Shown: piece by piece, positions 15,295 through 24,277 of the stretch
Position numbering within the stretch: position 1 is the first letter of the stretch
How the letters are laid out: each line of letters opens with the position of its first letter
Source: Flavobacterium tagetis
GTDB lineage: Bacteria; Bacteroidota; Bacteroidia; Flavobacteriales; Flavobacteriaceae
Assembly (NCBI RefSeq): GCF_016735615.1
Contig: NZ_JAERSF010000001.1
Coordinates: 1,630,997-1,694,996 of the forward strand
Direction of reading: 5' to 3'
Length of the DNA stretch: 64,000 nucleotides
The notes under the pieces: model-generated
Told to the model about the DNA's origin: nothing
The model's input: only the letters and a program-made list of their open reading frames with translations
The model's database searches: none
Made by a program: the position numbers and the translations under genes

Positions 15295-15726
15295 CTATTT
15301 ATGCATATGTTGCATTTCGTAGATAAAAGTATCTGCATCGACTTTATTGTCAACCAATGATAATGCTTTTGCAATGATATAATCTACGTTACTTGGTGTG
15401 AATCCTAACGCAACACTTATTTTTTTCAATAATACTTCTTGTTTATCTTCAAGATGGTGATCAACATGAACCATTCTTGTTAAATCATATAAACGCTCTA
15501 AACGCTGAACATATGAATAAGGTGGATTGATCGGATATTTTAAAGGATCGCTAAGAATTTCTTCATATTCCGATTCTGTAATTTCTAAACGAGAAGCAAG
15601 TTTATCTAAAAAGGCTTTTTCTTCTGGATAAACAATTCCATCAGCCAAAGCTACACGAACAATAGCAGAAAAGTGTCCTTTGTTTCTTTGCTTGAATTCG
15701 CTATCAAATAATTCTGAAAATGACAT
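15295..15726 (-). CDS. TerB-like helical protein
   Basis: A 143-residue soluble protein from ATG 15726 (MSFSELF). A longer frame by eight codons is unlikely because ATG 15726 fits the start of related proteins. The sequence HFSAIVRVALADGIVYPEEK near residues 15-34, then LDKLASRLEITESEYEEILS, fits the TerB-like (tellurite resistance B) fold, an all-helical domain with acidic metal-binding residues (ADG.......E). Many proteins of this type have no known tellurite link; the exact role is unknown. The neighbours are unrelated. Confidence 0.7.
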   Translation of the reverse strand: MSFSELFDSEFKQRNKGHFSAIVRVALADGIVYPEEKAFLDKLASRLEITESEYEEILSDPLKYPINPPYSYVQRLERLYDLTRMVHVDHHLEDKQEVLLKKISVALGFTPSNVDYIIAKALSLVDNKVDADTFIYEMQHMHK

Positions 15727-15895
15727 AATTGTAAAGTTTTTGTAAAACAAATATAGCCTTATTTTTAAATTATCGATTTTAAAATTCTCATAAAATTTAA
15801 CTTTTCTTTATTGAAGGATTTGATGTCTTCAATATTTAAGTTTGAAAATTAATCGTAAGTTTACAACCCCTAATTATTTAAATTATAGATTACCT

Positions 15896-16489
15896 ATGTC
15901 ACAATTTTGGATTTATTTTCAAATAGGATTGAAACACGTTTTAGATATCAATGCTTACGATCACGTTCTTTTTTTAATCGCCTTAACTGTTCCGTATCTT
16001 TTTAAAGACTGGAAAAGAATTTTTTTATTGGTTTCTCTTTTTACAATTGGCCATACTTTGGCTTTAGTGCTTTCTGTTTACGGTATAATTGCCATAAAAG
16101 TAGACGTCGTAGAATTCCTGATTCCGATTACAATTCTGGTAACAGCTCTTTATCATTTATTTACTGCAGGAAAGACTTCAAAAAATGATGGCGTAAATCT
16201 GGTATTTTTCATAACTTTATTCTTTGGAATTATTCACGGACTAGGTTTTTCTAATTATTTCAAAACAATTTTAGGTGGTTCGGCTACCTCAAAATTGTTG
16301 CCTTTAGGAGAATTTGCTTTAGGAATAGAAGCTGCTCAGCTAGTAGTAGTTTTTGTTGTTCTGGTAATTTCATATATAGTGCAGACTGTTTTCCGTTTTT
16401 CAAAACGCGACTGGGCACTTGTAATGTCGGCTTTTATTATTGGAGTTGTAATTCCGATGATTATTGAAAGCCCAATTTGGAACAGATAA
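15896..16489 (+). CDS. HupE/UreJ-like membrane protein
   Basis: A 197-residue polytopic membrane protein from ATG 15896 (MSQFWIYF); an in-frame TTG 54 bp upstream is less likely. About six transmembrane helices are seen. HupE-type His residues are present in IGLKHVLDINAYDHVLFLIA, TIGHTLAL and GIIHGLGFSNYF. HupE/UreJ proteins are linked to nickel or cobalt transport, but many Bacteroidota members have no nickel enzyme nearby and the substrate is unknown. The next gene starts 5 bp downstream, so it heads an operon with the dCMP deaminase, CtpA-like peptidase and NTF2-like genes. Confidence 0.75.
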   Translation: MSQFWIYFQIGLKHVLDINAYDHVLFLIALTVPYLFKDWKRIFLLVSLFTIGHTLALVLSVYGIIAIKVDVVEFLIPITILVTALYHLFTAGKTSKNDGVNLVFFITLFFGIIHGLGFSNYFKTILGGSATSKLLPLGEFALGIEAAQLVVVFVVLVISYIVQTVFRFSKRDWALVMSAFIIGVVIPMIIESPIWNR

Positions 16490-16494
16490 ATTAA

Positions 16495-16926
16495 ATGGAA
16501 GTAAAAAAACTGAATAAATACGATAAAGCATATCTGCGAATTGCAAAAGAGTGGAGTCTGCTTTCTTACTGTAAACGTAAACAAGTTGGTGCTATTATTG
16601 TAAAAGACAGAATGATCATTTCTGACGGTTACAACGGGACACCTTCTGGATTTGAAAATTGCTGTGAAGATGAAGATGGATTAACACGCTGGGATGTTTT
16701 ACATGCCGAAGCAAATGCAATCCTGAAAGTAGCAAGATCAACACAATCTTGTGAAGGGGCGACATTATATATCACACTTTCGCCTTGCAAAGAATGCAGT
16801 AAATTAATACATCAGTCTGGAATAAAAAGAGTGGTGTATAAAGATGGATATCGTGATGATTCTGGAATTCAATTTTTAATAAAAGCAGGTGTAGAAGTAG
16901 AGCATATTCCTGTTTTAGAAGAGTAA
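16495..16926 (+). CDS. dCMP deaminase-like cytidine deaminase
   Basis: Deaminates a cytosine nucleotide, probably dCMP to dUMP for dTMP synthesis. The 143-residue protein carries the zinc motif in HAEANAIL (His-Ala-Glu) at about residues 73-80 and PCKECSKL (two Cys ligands) about 25 residues later; both are complete. The N-terminus DKAYLRIAKEWSLLSYCKRK with SDGYNGTPSGFENCCEDEDG matches the ComEB/dCMP group. The gene is 5 bp after hupE-like and its stop overlaps the start of the peptidase gene by one base (TAATG), consistent with translational coupling. Confidence 0.9.
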   Translation: MEVKKLNKYDKAYLRIAKEWSLLSYCKRKQVGAIIVKDRMIISDGYNGTPSGFENCCEDEDGLTRWDVLHAEANAILKVARSTQSCEGATLYITLSPCKECSKLIHQSGIKRVVYKDGYRDDSGIQFLIKAGVEVEHIPVLEE

Positions 16927-18503
16927 TGAAATTTAATCCAAAATATTTGCCAATAGTAATAGGAGCAACTTTTGCTCTTGGAACAATTGCCGGAAGCTTG
17001 ATGAATGCTCCCGCAAGCGAACAGCTTTTGGCTAAAAATTACTCTAAAACCAAACTTAACAAACTCATTGATTTTATCAATACAGAATATGTTGATAGTG
17101 TCAACACCGATTCGATTGTAAATCTTACAGTCGATAATATTCTTTCCAAATTAGATCCGCATTCTGTTTATATTCCGCCAAGTGAACAAGCTGAGGTTGC
17201 AGAAAGCATGAAAGGTGATTTCGTCGGAATCGGAATCAATTTTTATATGTATAAAGATTCGGTTGCGATTATAAAACCGGTTGAAAATGGACCTTCAGCT
17301 AAAGCAGGAATAAAATCTGGTGATCGAATTTTATTTGCAGGGAAAACCAAATTATATGGTAGAAAATTACCTTCAGATAGTTTGTTTTCTAAATTAAAAG
17401 GACTTCAAGGTTCAGAAATCGAATTGACTGTTTTTAGAAAATCAGAACAGAAGAAACTGAAATTTAAAGTAAAACGAGATGTCATTCCGATTAAAAGCGT
17501 TGATGCTTCATTGCTGGTTGGAAATAGCGTTGGATACATCAAAATAAACCGTTTTGCAGAAACTACTTTTAACGAATTCAAAACAGGATTAACAAGATTA
17601 AAACAAAAAGGAATTCAATCGCTTGTAATTGATCTTCGCGATAATGGCGGCGGTTATATGGAAGAAGCGATTGCTATTGCTGATGAGTTTTTAAAAGATA
17701 AACAGTTAATTGTTTTCACGAAAAGCAAAAACGGTTCTACTGAAAAAACATACGCAACAAAAGCAGGAAGTTTTGAAACTGGAAAAGTGTATGTTTTAAT
17801 TAATGAAAATAGTGCTTCTGCGAGCGAAATCTTAGCTGGAGCAATTCAAGATAATGACCGCGGAACGATCGTTGGACGTCGTTCTTTTGGAAAAGGTTTA
17901 GTACAACGTGAAATGGACTTTAATGACGGATCTGCAGTGAGATTGACTGTAGCGCGTTATTATACACCAACGGGAAGATCTATTCAGAAACCGTATAAAA
18001 AAGGAAACGAAGAATATTTTAAAGAATCTGAAGCAAGAATTGCTACTGGGGAACTTTATGCAAAAGACAGTATAAAAGTGGCCGATTCTTTAAAATTCAA
18101 AACTCCGAAAGGAAAAATAGTTTATGGCGGCGGCGGAATTGTTCCAGATGTTTTTGTTCCGATGGAAGCAGAGCACGGAAATGAAAATGTTGCTTATTTG
18201 TTGCAAACAGGAATTGTGGGACATTTTGTTTTTGAAGAATTAGATAAAAATAGAAATGCTTTTGCAGGAGATAGTTTTGCTGAGTTTTTAGCTAAAATGA
18301 AAAGTTCAGATACATATTTTAAGAAATTCAAGAATTATATCTTGATGACAGGTCTGGATCTGAAATTGGATAAAACAAAAGCGTTAGTAAACCGTCATAT
18401 TACAGCTGAATTCGCACGACAGCTGTTTGGAGAATTGTATTATTATGATGTAATCTTAAAAGAAGATGCCATGATAAAAACAATTCTGACTCCGAAGAAA
18501 TAA
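16926..18503 (+). CDS. C-terminal processing peptidase, S41 family
   Basis: A 525-residue serine peptidase with an N-terminal signal or membrane anchor (PIVIGATFALGTIAGSLM). A PDZ domain (about residues 75-175; GIGINFYMYKDSVAIIKPVE, AGIKSGDRILFAG) precedes the S41 domain. The catalytic Ser lies in INENSASASEILAGAIQDND and the Lys in GRRSFGKGLVQ, both present. C-terminal processing peptidases act on periplasmic or exported proteins; the target is unknown. The start overlaps the dCMP-deaminase stop by one base, so it is part of that operon. A third unit, GGGGIVPDV, is the conserved C-terminal part of the domain. Confidence 0.9.
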   Translation: MKFNPKYLPIVIGATFALGTIAGSLMNAPASEQLLAKNYSKTKLNKLIDFINTEYVDSVNTDSIVNLTVDNILSKLDPHSVYIPPSEQAEVAESMKGDFVGIGINFYMYKDSVAIIKPVENGPSAKAGIKSGDRILFAGKTKLYGRKLPSDSLFSKLKGLQGSEIELTVFRKSEQKKLKFKVKRDVIPIKSVDASLLVGNSVGYIKINRFAETTFNEFKTGLTRLKQKGIQSLVIDLRDNGGGYMEEAIAIADEFLKDKQLIVFTKSKNGSTEKTYATKAGSFETGKVYVLINENSASASEILAGAIQDNDRGTIVGRRSFGKGLVQREMDFNDGSAVRLTVARYYTPTGRSIQKPYKKGNEEYFKESEARIATGELYAKDSIKVADSLKFKTPKGKIVYGGGGIVPDVFVPMEAEHGNENVAYLLQTGIVGHFVFEELDKNRNAFAGDSFAEFLAKMKSSDTYFKKFKNYILMTGLDLKLDKTKALVNRHITAEFARQLFGELYYYDVILKEDAMIKTILTPKK

Positions 18504-18519
18504 CTTCAATCTTTATATC

Positions 18520-18885
18520 ATGAAAATAGAAACCGTTGTTGATGCAGAAATCGAACTCTTGACTGCAATTAAAAAATCGGATGTTATGGCTTTGGAAACA
18601 ATCCTTCATGATGATTTATTGTTTAATATGCCCGACGGACAAACCATCACTAAAGATTTCGATTTACAAACATACCGTACTGGAAAAATTAAAATTGATT
18701 CTTTGGAAGGTTCAGATCAAATCGTGAATATAATTGGCGATTCGGCTGTAGTTACTGTTACAGTCGCGTTAAAAGGGGCTTATGATGGCAATCCGATTAA
18801 CGGAGTTTTCAAGTATATAAGAGTCTGGAAAAAAATAGGAAAAAATCTAAAAGTTATAGCAGGAAGCTGTGTTCAGCTGGCATAA
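18520..18885 (+). CDS. NTF2-like / DUF4440-type protein
   Basis: A small protein of 121 residues starting 16 bp after the peptidase gene. VVDAEIELLTAIKKSDVMAL, LHDDLLFNMPDGQTITKDF and FKYIRVWKKIGKNLKVIAGS follow the pattern of the NTF2-like SnoaL/DUF4440 fold, a cone-shaped domain that binds small ligands or acts as an enzyme. No catalytic pair is clear, and there is no signal peptide. Probably the last gene of the operon; the spacer after it contains an inverted repeat. Confidence 0.75.
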   Translation: MKIETVVDAEIELLTAIKKSDVMALETILHDDLLFNMPDGQTITKDFDLQTYRTGKIKIDSLEGSDQIVNIIGDSAVVTVTVALKGAYDGNPINGVFKYIRVWKKIGKNLKVIAGSCVQLA

Positions 18886-18905
18886 ATTTTGGTTAAAAAT
18901 ATATA

Positions 18906-18964
18906 GCCACAGATTAAAAGATTAACACAGATTATAATCTTTTTTAATTCTCTTAATCTGTGGC
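18906..18964. repeat. Imperfect inverted repeat, GCCACAGATT family
   Basis: GCCACAGATTAAAAGATTAA (18906-18925) and a right arm ending TCTTAATCTGTGGC (18951-18964) pair over the outer 11 bp and much of the rest. Fits a type common in Flavobacteria intergenic regions. A related word, AATCTGTGGC, occurs at 37.6 kb. Confidence 0.65.
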
Positions 18965-19015
18965 AAAAAAAGATATCGTAATCTTGGAGATTATTCAAAT
19001 TTAAATTCTTAAAAC

Positions 19016-19333
19016 ATGAAAAACCTAAAAAGAATAAGTTTCTTACTGCTTGTAATGACTTTTATAATCTCTTGCACCACTATGAAAAACGATACGAATG
19101 CTATAGTTTCAGGAAAAGTTGATGGCATAGAAGCAGGTAAAGATGGTTATACAGCCAAAATTACAACAGATGCTAAAGAAGTATACTTTGCCACAATCAG
19201 TATTGTAAATGTGGGAGGACCTCAAAACTACAAACAACTAAAAATTGGAGATGTGGTGTCTGTAAAAGGAGAAAAATGGAAAACGGAAGAAGAAAACCAC
19301 ATTAAAGTAACAGAGATCGTTTCGGTTAAATAA
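19016..19333 (+). CDS. Small lipoprotein of unknown function
   Basis: A 105-residue protein with a lipoprotein signal (MKNLKRISFLLLVMTFIISC, cleavage before CTTM). The mature part has a beta-rich segment with alternating VYFATISIV and KIGDVVSVKGEKWK. It may be an OB-fold type, because such SGKV...DVVSVKGE patterns are seen in OB-like lipoproteins; this is a guess. No relatives in this window. It is flanked by inverted repeats on both sides and is probably monocistronic. Confidence 0.65.
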   Translation: MKNLKRISFLLLVMTFIISCTTMKNDTNAIVSGKVDGIEAGKDGYTAKITTDAKEVYFATISIVNVGGPQNYKQLKIGDVVSVKGEKWKTEEENHIKVTEIVSVK

Positions 19334-19350
19334 ATTAACCATAAAATTTT

Positions 19351-19502
19351 AAAACCATTAAGAGATTAAGTTTATTAAGCTTGTATAGCCTGTTTTCTTA
19401 ATCTCTTAATGGTTTTTTTCTGTTTGGAGTTTTTTCTTAATGTAACTTGGTAAATAAGTTTGTGTCAGAATAAAACTTAATTTTTCTTAATCTCTTAATG
19501 GT
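19351..19502. repeat. 20-bp perfect inverted repeat plus a third direct copy
   Basis: AAAACCATTAAGAGATTAAG (19351-19370) pairs exactly with its complement at 19397-19416, ending in a T run, so it can terminate transcription of the small lipoprotein. A third copy of CTTAATCTCTTAATGGT lies at 19486-19502, just after the FAD-protein stop side, so three copies are clustered. Confidence 0.85.
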
Positions 19503-19512
19503 AAAAAAAAAA

Positions 19513-20118
19513 TTATCGAATACTATCGTGAGCGTGAGTCTGCACACCGTTATTCCATAAAGTGAGAATATCTGTTGCTACAGCAGCGCCACTTCCGGCA
19601 GCAATTGCCAATTGACTTCTCCAACCAGCTAAAGTTCCGATTGCATAAATGCCGTCAGCTACTTTATGATCTTCATTTTTAAGTTGAATTCGTTGTTTTT
19701 CTGGAAGTGCTTTTTTGTGAGGTTCAACAAACTGCATTAAACCTTCAATGTCGAAAGTGTTGGCAGAGCCAATTCCGACCACGATATTTTTTGTTTTGTA
19801 TAAATTTTTGTTGGTTACTACGGTAAATTCAGGATAACTGCCCTCAATTTTTATTACTTTTTCATTTGGAATCTGAGTAATGTGTGGGTAAGTTGTGGCT
19901 AAATCCTGTGTGCTTTCTGTTAAAAGTTCAGAACCTAATTTTCCTGGTGTAATTCCGTAAGCGTTATAAAAGATTGCCTCTTGTAAAGAAGAATTTTTCT
20001 GGTGGGTAAAAATTCCGATTTTTTTATCAGTAACAAAAGTTTTGTTTTTTGCGGACCCTAAGACAAGAGCACATGACATTCCAGATACTCCTCCGCCGAT
20101 AATTAAAACATCAAACAT
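19513..20118 (-). CDS. FAD-dependent, thioredoxin-reductase-like oxidoreductase (single domain)
   Basis: A 201-residue flavoprotein. The start is taken as ATG 20118 (MFDVLIIGGGVSGMSCALVL), two bases after the upstream stop; a start at 20133 would overlap the upstream gene by 14 bp. The dinucleotide motif GGGVSG is complete and the C-terminal ADGIYAIGTLAGWRSQLAIA contains the usual FAD-binding end. It is shorter than a thioredoxin reductase (about 310) and lacks the inserted NADPH domain and CxxC pair, so it is a reduced version of that fold. The partner is unknown. It is co-oriented with a 67-residue membrane protein. Confidence 0.75.
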   Translation of the reverse strand: MFDVLIIGGGVSGMSCALVLGSAKNKTFVTDKKIGIFTHQKNSSLQEAIFYNAYGITPGKLGSELLTESTQDLATTYPHITQIPNEKVIKIEGSYPEFTVVTNKNLYKTKNIVVGIGSANTFDIEGLMQFVEPHKKALPEKQRIQLKNEDHKVADGIYAIGTLAGWRSQLAIAAGSGAAVATDILTLWNNGVQTHAHDSIR

Positions 20119-20119
20119 A

Positions 20120-20323
20120 TTATCTGTTGTCATTCATTTTTTCTTCAATTCTTTTTGAAATTCTAAAGATCAAAAGAATCAAAACAGCGCAAAATGAAGC
20201 GGCGATTCCAATAAAAGCTACCATACTATCTCCTTGGAAAGGGTTCTGAAAGTCTAATAGCGTAATATTAAAAACGATTAAAGCTAATGCCAAAAGCACT
20301 AAGATTGAAGTGAAAATTTTCAT
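20120..20323 (-). CDS. Small membrane protein of unknown function
   Basis: A 67-residue protein with two transmembrane helices (about residues 4-24 and 35-55) and a short charged end (SKRIEEKMNDNR). Its stop (20120-20122) is two bases before the ATG of the FAD-protein gene, a spacing consistent with translational coupling. No family recognised. It may anchor the FAD protein, but there is no direct evidence. Confidence 0.6.
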   Translation of the reverse strand: MKIFTSILVLLALALIVFNITLLDFQNPFQGDSMVAFIGIAASFCAVLILLIFRISKRIEEKMNDNR

Positions 20324-20427
20324 AAGGTTGTTTTGTTTTTGCCTAAAATAATAAAGTAAAACTTATGGAGAAATGTCCTAAAGTTGTATTTTAGAAATTT
20401 TACGGGGTAAATTTATAAAAATAAATT

Positions 20428-21006
20428 TTAGACAAACAAACCTTTAACATTAGCAGCGAATAATTTAACAGCAATCGCCAAAAGTATTACTCCAAATGTC
20501 TTGCGAACCACTCCAAGTCCGTTTTCTCCCAACAAATTTTCGATTTTTTTAGAAGACTTTAAAACGATGTAAACTAAGATGATATTAAGTACAATCGCGA
20601 TAATAATGTTAATAGTATGAAACTGAGATCGAAGCGATAATAATGTTGTCATTGTTCCAGCGCCAGCAATTAGAGGAAAAGCTAGAGGTACAATAGAAGC
20701 AGATCCTGGTTCTTCGTCACGATAAATTCTAATCCCTAAAATCATTTCTAAAGCCAGAAAGAACAAAACGAACGATCCTGCAACGGCAAACGAATGAACG
20801 TCGATGCCAATTAAGTTTAGTAAACCTTCTCCAACAAAAAGAAAGACAATCATAATAGCTCCTGCAACAATAGAAGCTTTTTCAGATTCGATGTGTCCGA
20901 CTTTAGCTCTTAAATTCACAATAATCGGAATCGAACCAACAATATCAATTACGGCAAAAAGCACCATACTAACGGTAATGATTTCTTTAAAATCGATTTC
21001 TAACAT
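20428..21006 (-). CDS. MarC/SnatA-family membrane protein
   Basis: A 192-residue integral membrane protein with six predicted helices. The N-terminal MVLFAVIDIVGSIPIIVNLR, the DPGSA-like EPGSASIVPLAFPLIAGAGT and the C-terminal VVRKTFGVILLAIAVKLF are characteristic of the MarC family. Members were once linked to multiple antibiotic resistance; the transported substrate is not settled, with amino acids suggested for SnatA. The 291-bp gap to the next gene (21007-21297) is AT-rich and I see nothing in it beyond its promoter region. Confidence 0.85.
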   Translation of the reverse strand: MLEIDFKEIITVSMVLFAVIDIVGSIPIIVNLRAKVGHIESEKASIVAGAIMIVFLFVGEGLLNLIGIDVHSFAVAGSFVLFFLALEMILGIRIYRDEEPGSASIVPLAFPLIAGAGTMTTLLSLRSQFHTINIIIAIVLNIILVYIVLKSSKKIENLLGENGLGVVRKTFGVILLAIAVKLFAANVKGLFV

Positions 21007-21297
21007 ATCGCTTTGATTTTTAGGGTTTAAAAAACTGCTGCAAAAGTAGTTAATAAAGTTAGGTGTTTTTTCGTTAGAATGTATTTTTGTTATAAAAACA
21101 TTGTTTACTTGTGTAAAATGTGATATTTATAACATTTTGCGCTTAGAATTATTGATTTGGAGAAAAACTAGCGTTTTAATTCTAAACTCAATTTATTTAT
21201 TTTCTTTATCTGATAGAGTTTGTGTAAACAAATGTTAATAGTTGTAACTTATTGATAATCAATAGTTAAATTTGTTGTAATTTAAAAAGGGGAGATT

Positions 21298-22080
21298 ATG
21301 AAAAAGAAGATGTACGTTGTAGTTCTCTTGTGTCTGTTGTTTTCATACAATAGTTCGCAAGCCCAAATCTGGCAGCAAATTAAAAAAGCAGCAGAGCAAA
21401 AAGGCAAAGACGGTAGTGGAACTGCTGATCAAAATACAAATATGGAAAATGCTGTTTTAAATTATAGTAAAAACAAAGTTGATCCTTCGGTAGTTCCAGA
21501 TTCTTATTCTTTTAGTTGGAAATATATTATGGAAATTAAAACAGATGAGGGAAAGGCTATGAGCGCAAATTATTTTCTAGAACCAAATGCTTCATATTTT
21601 GCGATGAATATTGATCAAGGAAAAGGTCAAAACATGTTGATGATTATGGATTCTAAAAATAGCATAACGGTAACAGGTTTTGGTGATGGTAAAAGTAAAA
21701 TGGCTACAGCTTCTAAAATGCCAGATTATTCGGCAATGGCAAAAAAAGAAGGAGCGAAGTCAAAATACACAATTAAATCATTGCCCAATAAAACTTTTTT
21801 AGGATACAGTTGCAAAGGAATTCAGATGACAAATGATGAACATGATATTATTTGTTATTACACAAGCGAGGCAAAAGTAAGTTTTGGAGATATGTTTAAA
21901 AATCAAAAAGGCTGGAAAATGCCAGATGAGTTTATGAATTATTTTAAACCTGAGGAACGTACCTTAATGATGGATATGACGATGAAAGATTTAAAAACCC
22001 GTAAAGTCACAACCATGAAATGTGTCAGTTTAGAAAAGAGTGCTTTTACTTTCAATAAATCAGATTATAAATTCATGTAA
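21298..22080 (+). CDS. Secreted DUF4412-type protein
   Basis: A 260-residue protein with a signal peptide (VVVLLCLLFSYNSSQAQ). SWKYIMEIKTDEGKAMSANY, then MNIDQGKGQNMLMIMDSKNS and TFLGYSCKGIQMTNDEHDII are the pattern of the DUF4412 family, related to the LolA-like beta-sheet fold. The function is unknown; LolA-type folds carry lipids or lipoproteins. No paralogue in the window. The gene is alone with the promoter region in the AT-rich upstream gap and a 86-bp spacer to the next gene. Confidence 0.7.
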   Translation: MKKKMYVVVLLCLLFSYNSSQAQIWQQIKKAAEQKGKDGSGTADQNTNMENAVLNYSKNKVDPSVVPDSYSFSWKYIMEIKTDEGKAMSANYFLEPNASYFAMNIDQGKGQNMLMIMDSKNSITVTGFGDGKSKMATASKMPDYSAMAKKEGAKSKYTIKSLPNKTFLGYSCKGIQMTNDEHDIICYYTSEAKVSFGDMFKNQKGWKMPDEFMNYFKPEERTLMMDMTMKDLKTRKVTTMKCVSLEKSAFTFNKSDYKFM

Positions 22081-22154
22081 AAGGAGTTTGTGCATCAGGT
22101 TATTTAGACTAAGAACATATATTAAGAGCGGTTTTTATTTCCTGAATCTTTAGT

Positions 22155-22162
22155 TACCTTTG
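22155..22162 (+). promoter_or_regulatory. -7 element directly before the DUF3109 gene
   Basis: TACCTTTG, a perfect TAnnTTTG, ends four bases before the ATG at 22167. The transcription start would then lie at or within the start codon, giving a leaderless mRNA. Confidence 0.4.
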
Positions 22163-22166
22163 CAAA

Positions 22167-22736
22167 ATGTTTCAATTAGGAAAAACCATAGTATCAGAGG
22201 ATATCCTCGAAAAAGAATTTGTGTGCAATTTGTCAGCATGCAAAGGGGCTTGTTGTGTTGATGGAGATGCTGGCGCGCCTCTAAACGAAGCCGAGACAAA
22301 AATTTTAGAAGAAATTTACCCAAAAGTGAAACCTTTTTTAAGAAAAGAAGGAATTGATGCAATAGAAGCGCAAGGAACTTGGGTGAAAGGAACCGATGGC
22401 GATCTCGAAACGCCACTTATCGATAATAAAGATTGCGCTTACGTAATTTTTGACGGAAAAACGGCACTTTGCGGAATTGAGCAAGCTTATAATCAAGGAC
22501 TCGTTGATTGGAAAAAGCCAGTTTCTTGTCATTTATATCCAATTCGTGTAAAGGACTTCACAGAATTTGCTGCTGTCAATTATGATAAATGGGATATTTG
22601 CGACGATGCCTGTTCGTTGGGTAAAGAACTAGAAGTTCCAGTTTACAAATTTGTAAAAGAAGCGTTGATAAGACGTTTTGGCGAAGATTGGTATTTGGAG
22701 CTCGAAAAGGTAGCGGAAGAACTTAAAAATTCATAA
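22167..22736 (+). CDS. DUF3109/YkgJ-like cysteine-cluster protein
   Basis: A 189-residue soluble protein. It carries a Cys cluster, [20 protein letters not shown], and further Cys in [20 protein letters not shown] and [11 protein letters not shown], with [11 protein letters not shown] near the end. The layout is that of the YkgJ/DUF3109 family, annotated as a putative Fe-S or Zn cluster protein with unknown function. Length is normal. A perfect -7 element (TACCTTTG) lies only four bases before ATG, so a leaderless transcript is likely. It is followed by a strong terminator. Confidence 0.8.
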   Translation: MFQLGKTIVSEDILEKEFVCNLSACKGACCVDGDAGAPLNEAETKILEEIYPKVKPFLRKEGIDAIEAQGTWVKGTDGDLETPLIDNKDCAYVIFDGKTALCGIEQAYNQGLVDWKKPVSCHLYPIRVKDFTEFAAVNYDKWDICDDACSLGKELEVPVYKFVKEALIRRFGEDWYLELEKVAEELKNS

Positions 22737-22741
22737 ATAAC

Positions 22742-22768
22742 AAGCCTATTTTTATAGGCTTTTTTTAT
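22742..22768 (+). terminator. Terminator after the DUF3109 gene
   Basis: AAGCCTAT (22742-22749) pairs with ATAGGCTT (22754-22761), then seven T. Confidence 0.85.
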
Positions 22769-23074
22769 GTTCTTTTTTGATTCAAAAAAACAAAGTTTTA
22801 ACTCAAAAAAAACTTTTTAAAACTATTTAAAATTTCTTGCTTTTTATATTTAAAAGTCTATATTTTACGGGACTTTCGGGTGTAATTGTTGGTTTTAAAT
22901 GTTTCATTTACAGTAAATTAATTATTGTATGAAAAGTTTCTCAAAAAACTACCGTTGTTAAAAACTACAGCAAATTGTGAATAAGTTTGACTTTCATTTT
23001 TGGCGTTAATTGACAATCTTTGTAGTCTATTGAATTAGCAAAAAATTCGGTATAAAAATTAAACAAAAATTGTC
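22769..23074 (+). other. AT-rich spacer upstream of nrdB
   Basis: This 306-bp region has no supported ORF. It has a weak -7 match AATCTTTG (23015-23022), 25 bp downstream of TTTGAC (22986-22991). I see no AdoCbl riboswitch core and no NrdR-box pair. It probably holds the nrdB promoter and leader. Confidence 0.4.
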
Positions 23075-24052
23075 ATGTCTCAAGTAGAACCAATCTTACA
23101 AGAAAATAAAAATCGTTTCGTTATTTTTCCTATCAAACATCATGATATTTGGGAATGGTATAAAAAAATGGAAGCTAGTTTCTGGACTGCTGAAGAAATC
23201 GATTTGCACCAAGATTTGACAGATTGGAATAACAAACTGAATGACGATGAAAGATATTTCATTAAACATATATTAGCATTTTTTGCTGCTTCTGACGGAA
23301 TCGTAAATGAAAATCTTGCTGAGAACTTTGTGAATGAAGTTCAATATGCAGAAGCGAAGTTTTTCTATGGTTTCCAAATTATGATGGAAAACATTCACAG
23401 TGAAACGTATTCTTTATTAATTGACACTTACGTGAAAGACGAAGCAGAAAAAACAGAATTGTTTAATGCTTTGGAAGTTTTTCCTGCTATTGCTAAAAAA
23501 GGAGAATGGGCTTTAAAATGGATCGAGTCAGATTCATTTGCTGAAAGACTTATTGCTTTCGCTGCAGTTGAAGGAATCTTTTTCTCAGGCGCTTTCTGTT
23601 CAATTTATTGGTTGAAAAAACGTGGTTTAATGCCAGGTTTAACTTTCTCTAATGAGTTGATTTCTCGTGACGAAGGCGTACATTGTGATTTTGCTGTTCA
23701 CTTGCATAATCACCATTTGGTAAACAAAGTGCCAAAAGAAAGAATTAAAGAAATTATTGTTGATGCATTGGATATCGAAAGACAGTTTGTAACTGAATCT
23801 CTTCCGGTAAGTTTAATCGGTATGAACGCTACTTTAATGACGCAATATTTGGAATTTGTTGCCGACAGATTACTAGTAGAATTAGGTTGTGAGCGTGTGT
23901 ATGGATCAGCAAATCCATTCGATTTCATGGACATGATTTCTCTTCAAGGAAAAACTAATTTCTTTGAAAAACGTGTTGCAGAGTATCAAAAGTCAGGTGT
24001 TATGAACAATGACAGTGATGCTCAGAAAATTTCATTTGATGCAGATTTTTAG
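23075..24052 (+). CDS. nrdB: Ribonucleotide reductase, class I, small (beta) subunit
   Basis: Provides the stable radical for ribonucleotide reduction with NrdA. The 325-residue ferritin-like protein holds the metal ligands in [15 protein letters not shown] and the pattern EN-IH-SETY in [20 protein letters not shown] (E, then H three residues on, then Tyr four further), which are the classic ligand and radical Tyr positions. The presence of Tyr argues for a tyrosyl-radical enzyme. The second ligand set appears in [17 protein letters not shown]. The gene is 262 bp upstream of nrdA, across a strongly structured spacer. Confidence 0.95.
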   Translation: MSQVEPILQENKNRFVIFPIKHHDIWEWYKKMEASFWTAEEIDLHQDLTDWNNKLNDDERYFIKHILAFFAASDGIVNENLAENFVNEVQYAEAKFFYGFQIMMENIHSETYSLLIDTYVKDEAEKTELFNALEVFPAIAKKGEWALKWIESDSFAERLIAFAAVEGIFFSGAFCSIYWLKKRGLMPGLTFSNELISRDEGVHCDFAVHLHNHHLVNKVPKERIKEIIVDALDIERQFVTESLPVSLIGMNATLMTQYLEFVADRLLVELGCERVYGSANPFDFMDMISLQGKTNFFEKRVAEYQKSGVMNNDSDAQKISFDADF

Positions 24053-24066
24053 ACAACAAAAATACT

Positions 24067-24277
24067 TTTAGTGTCTATCTTCAAGAGACACTAAAAAAAA
24101 GATTACAGGAATATTTTAAGGTTGAATCTCTTTCCCCAAGTCTAGATTCAATAGCAATTTTTGACGCATTTAAATTCGGTTTTCGAATTTGAAACGAGTA
24201 ACTATTGAGAATTTGGTAATTCTCTAAAATTAATTTAAAAACACGCAATGTTTAAGTACTAGAGTCCGTTCTCTAGT
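24067..24277 (+). ncRNA. Structured spacer between nrdB and nrdA: five stem-loops
   Basis: Five hairpins with perfect stems occur in about 210 nt: TTTAGTGTCT/AGACACTAAA (24067-24095, 9-nt loop), TTGAATCT/AGATTCAA (24122-24151), AAATTCG/CGAATTT (24173-24190, 4-nt loop), GAGAATT/AATTCTC (24207-24224, 4-nt loop) and ACTAGAG/CTCTAGT (24258-24277). The first is followed by A, not T, so it does not look like a plus-strand terminator. It may be a regulatory leader of nrdA or a set of repeats; no known riboswitch is recognised. Confidence 0.45.

Noticed and set aside
22769..23074. Possible AdoCbl riboswitch or NrdR box upstream of nrdB
   Set aside because: No conserved riboswitch core or paired NrdR-type boxes are visible; the enzyme is class I, so no cobalamin link is expected.
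24067..24101. Plus-strand terminator after nrdB
   Set aside because: The hairpin is followed by A, not T, on the plus strand, so it does not look like an intrinsic terminator for nrdB; treated as part of a structured spacer.
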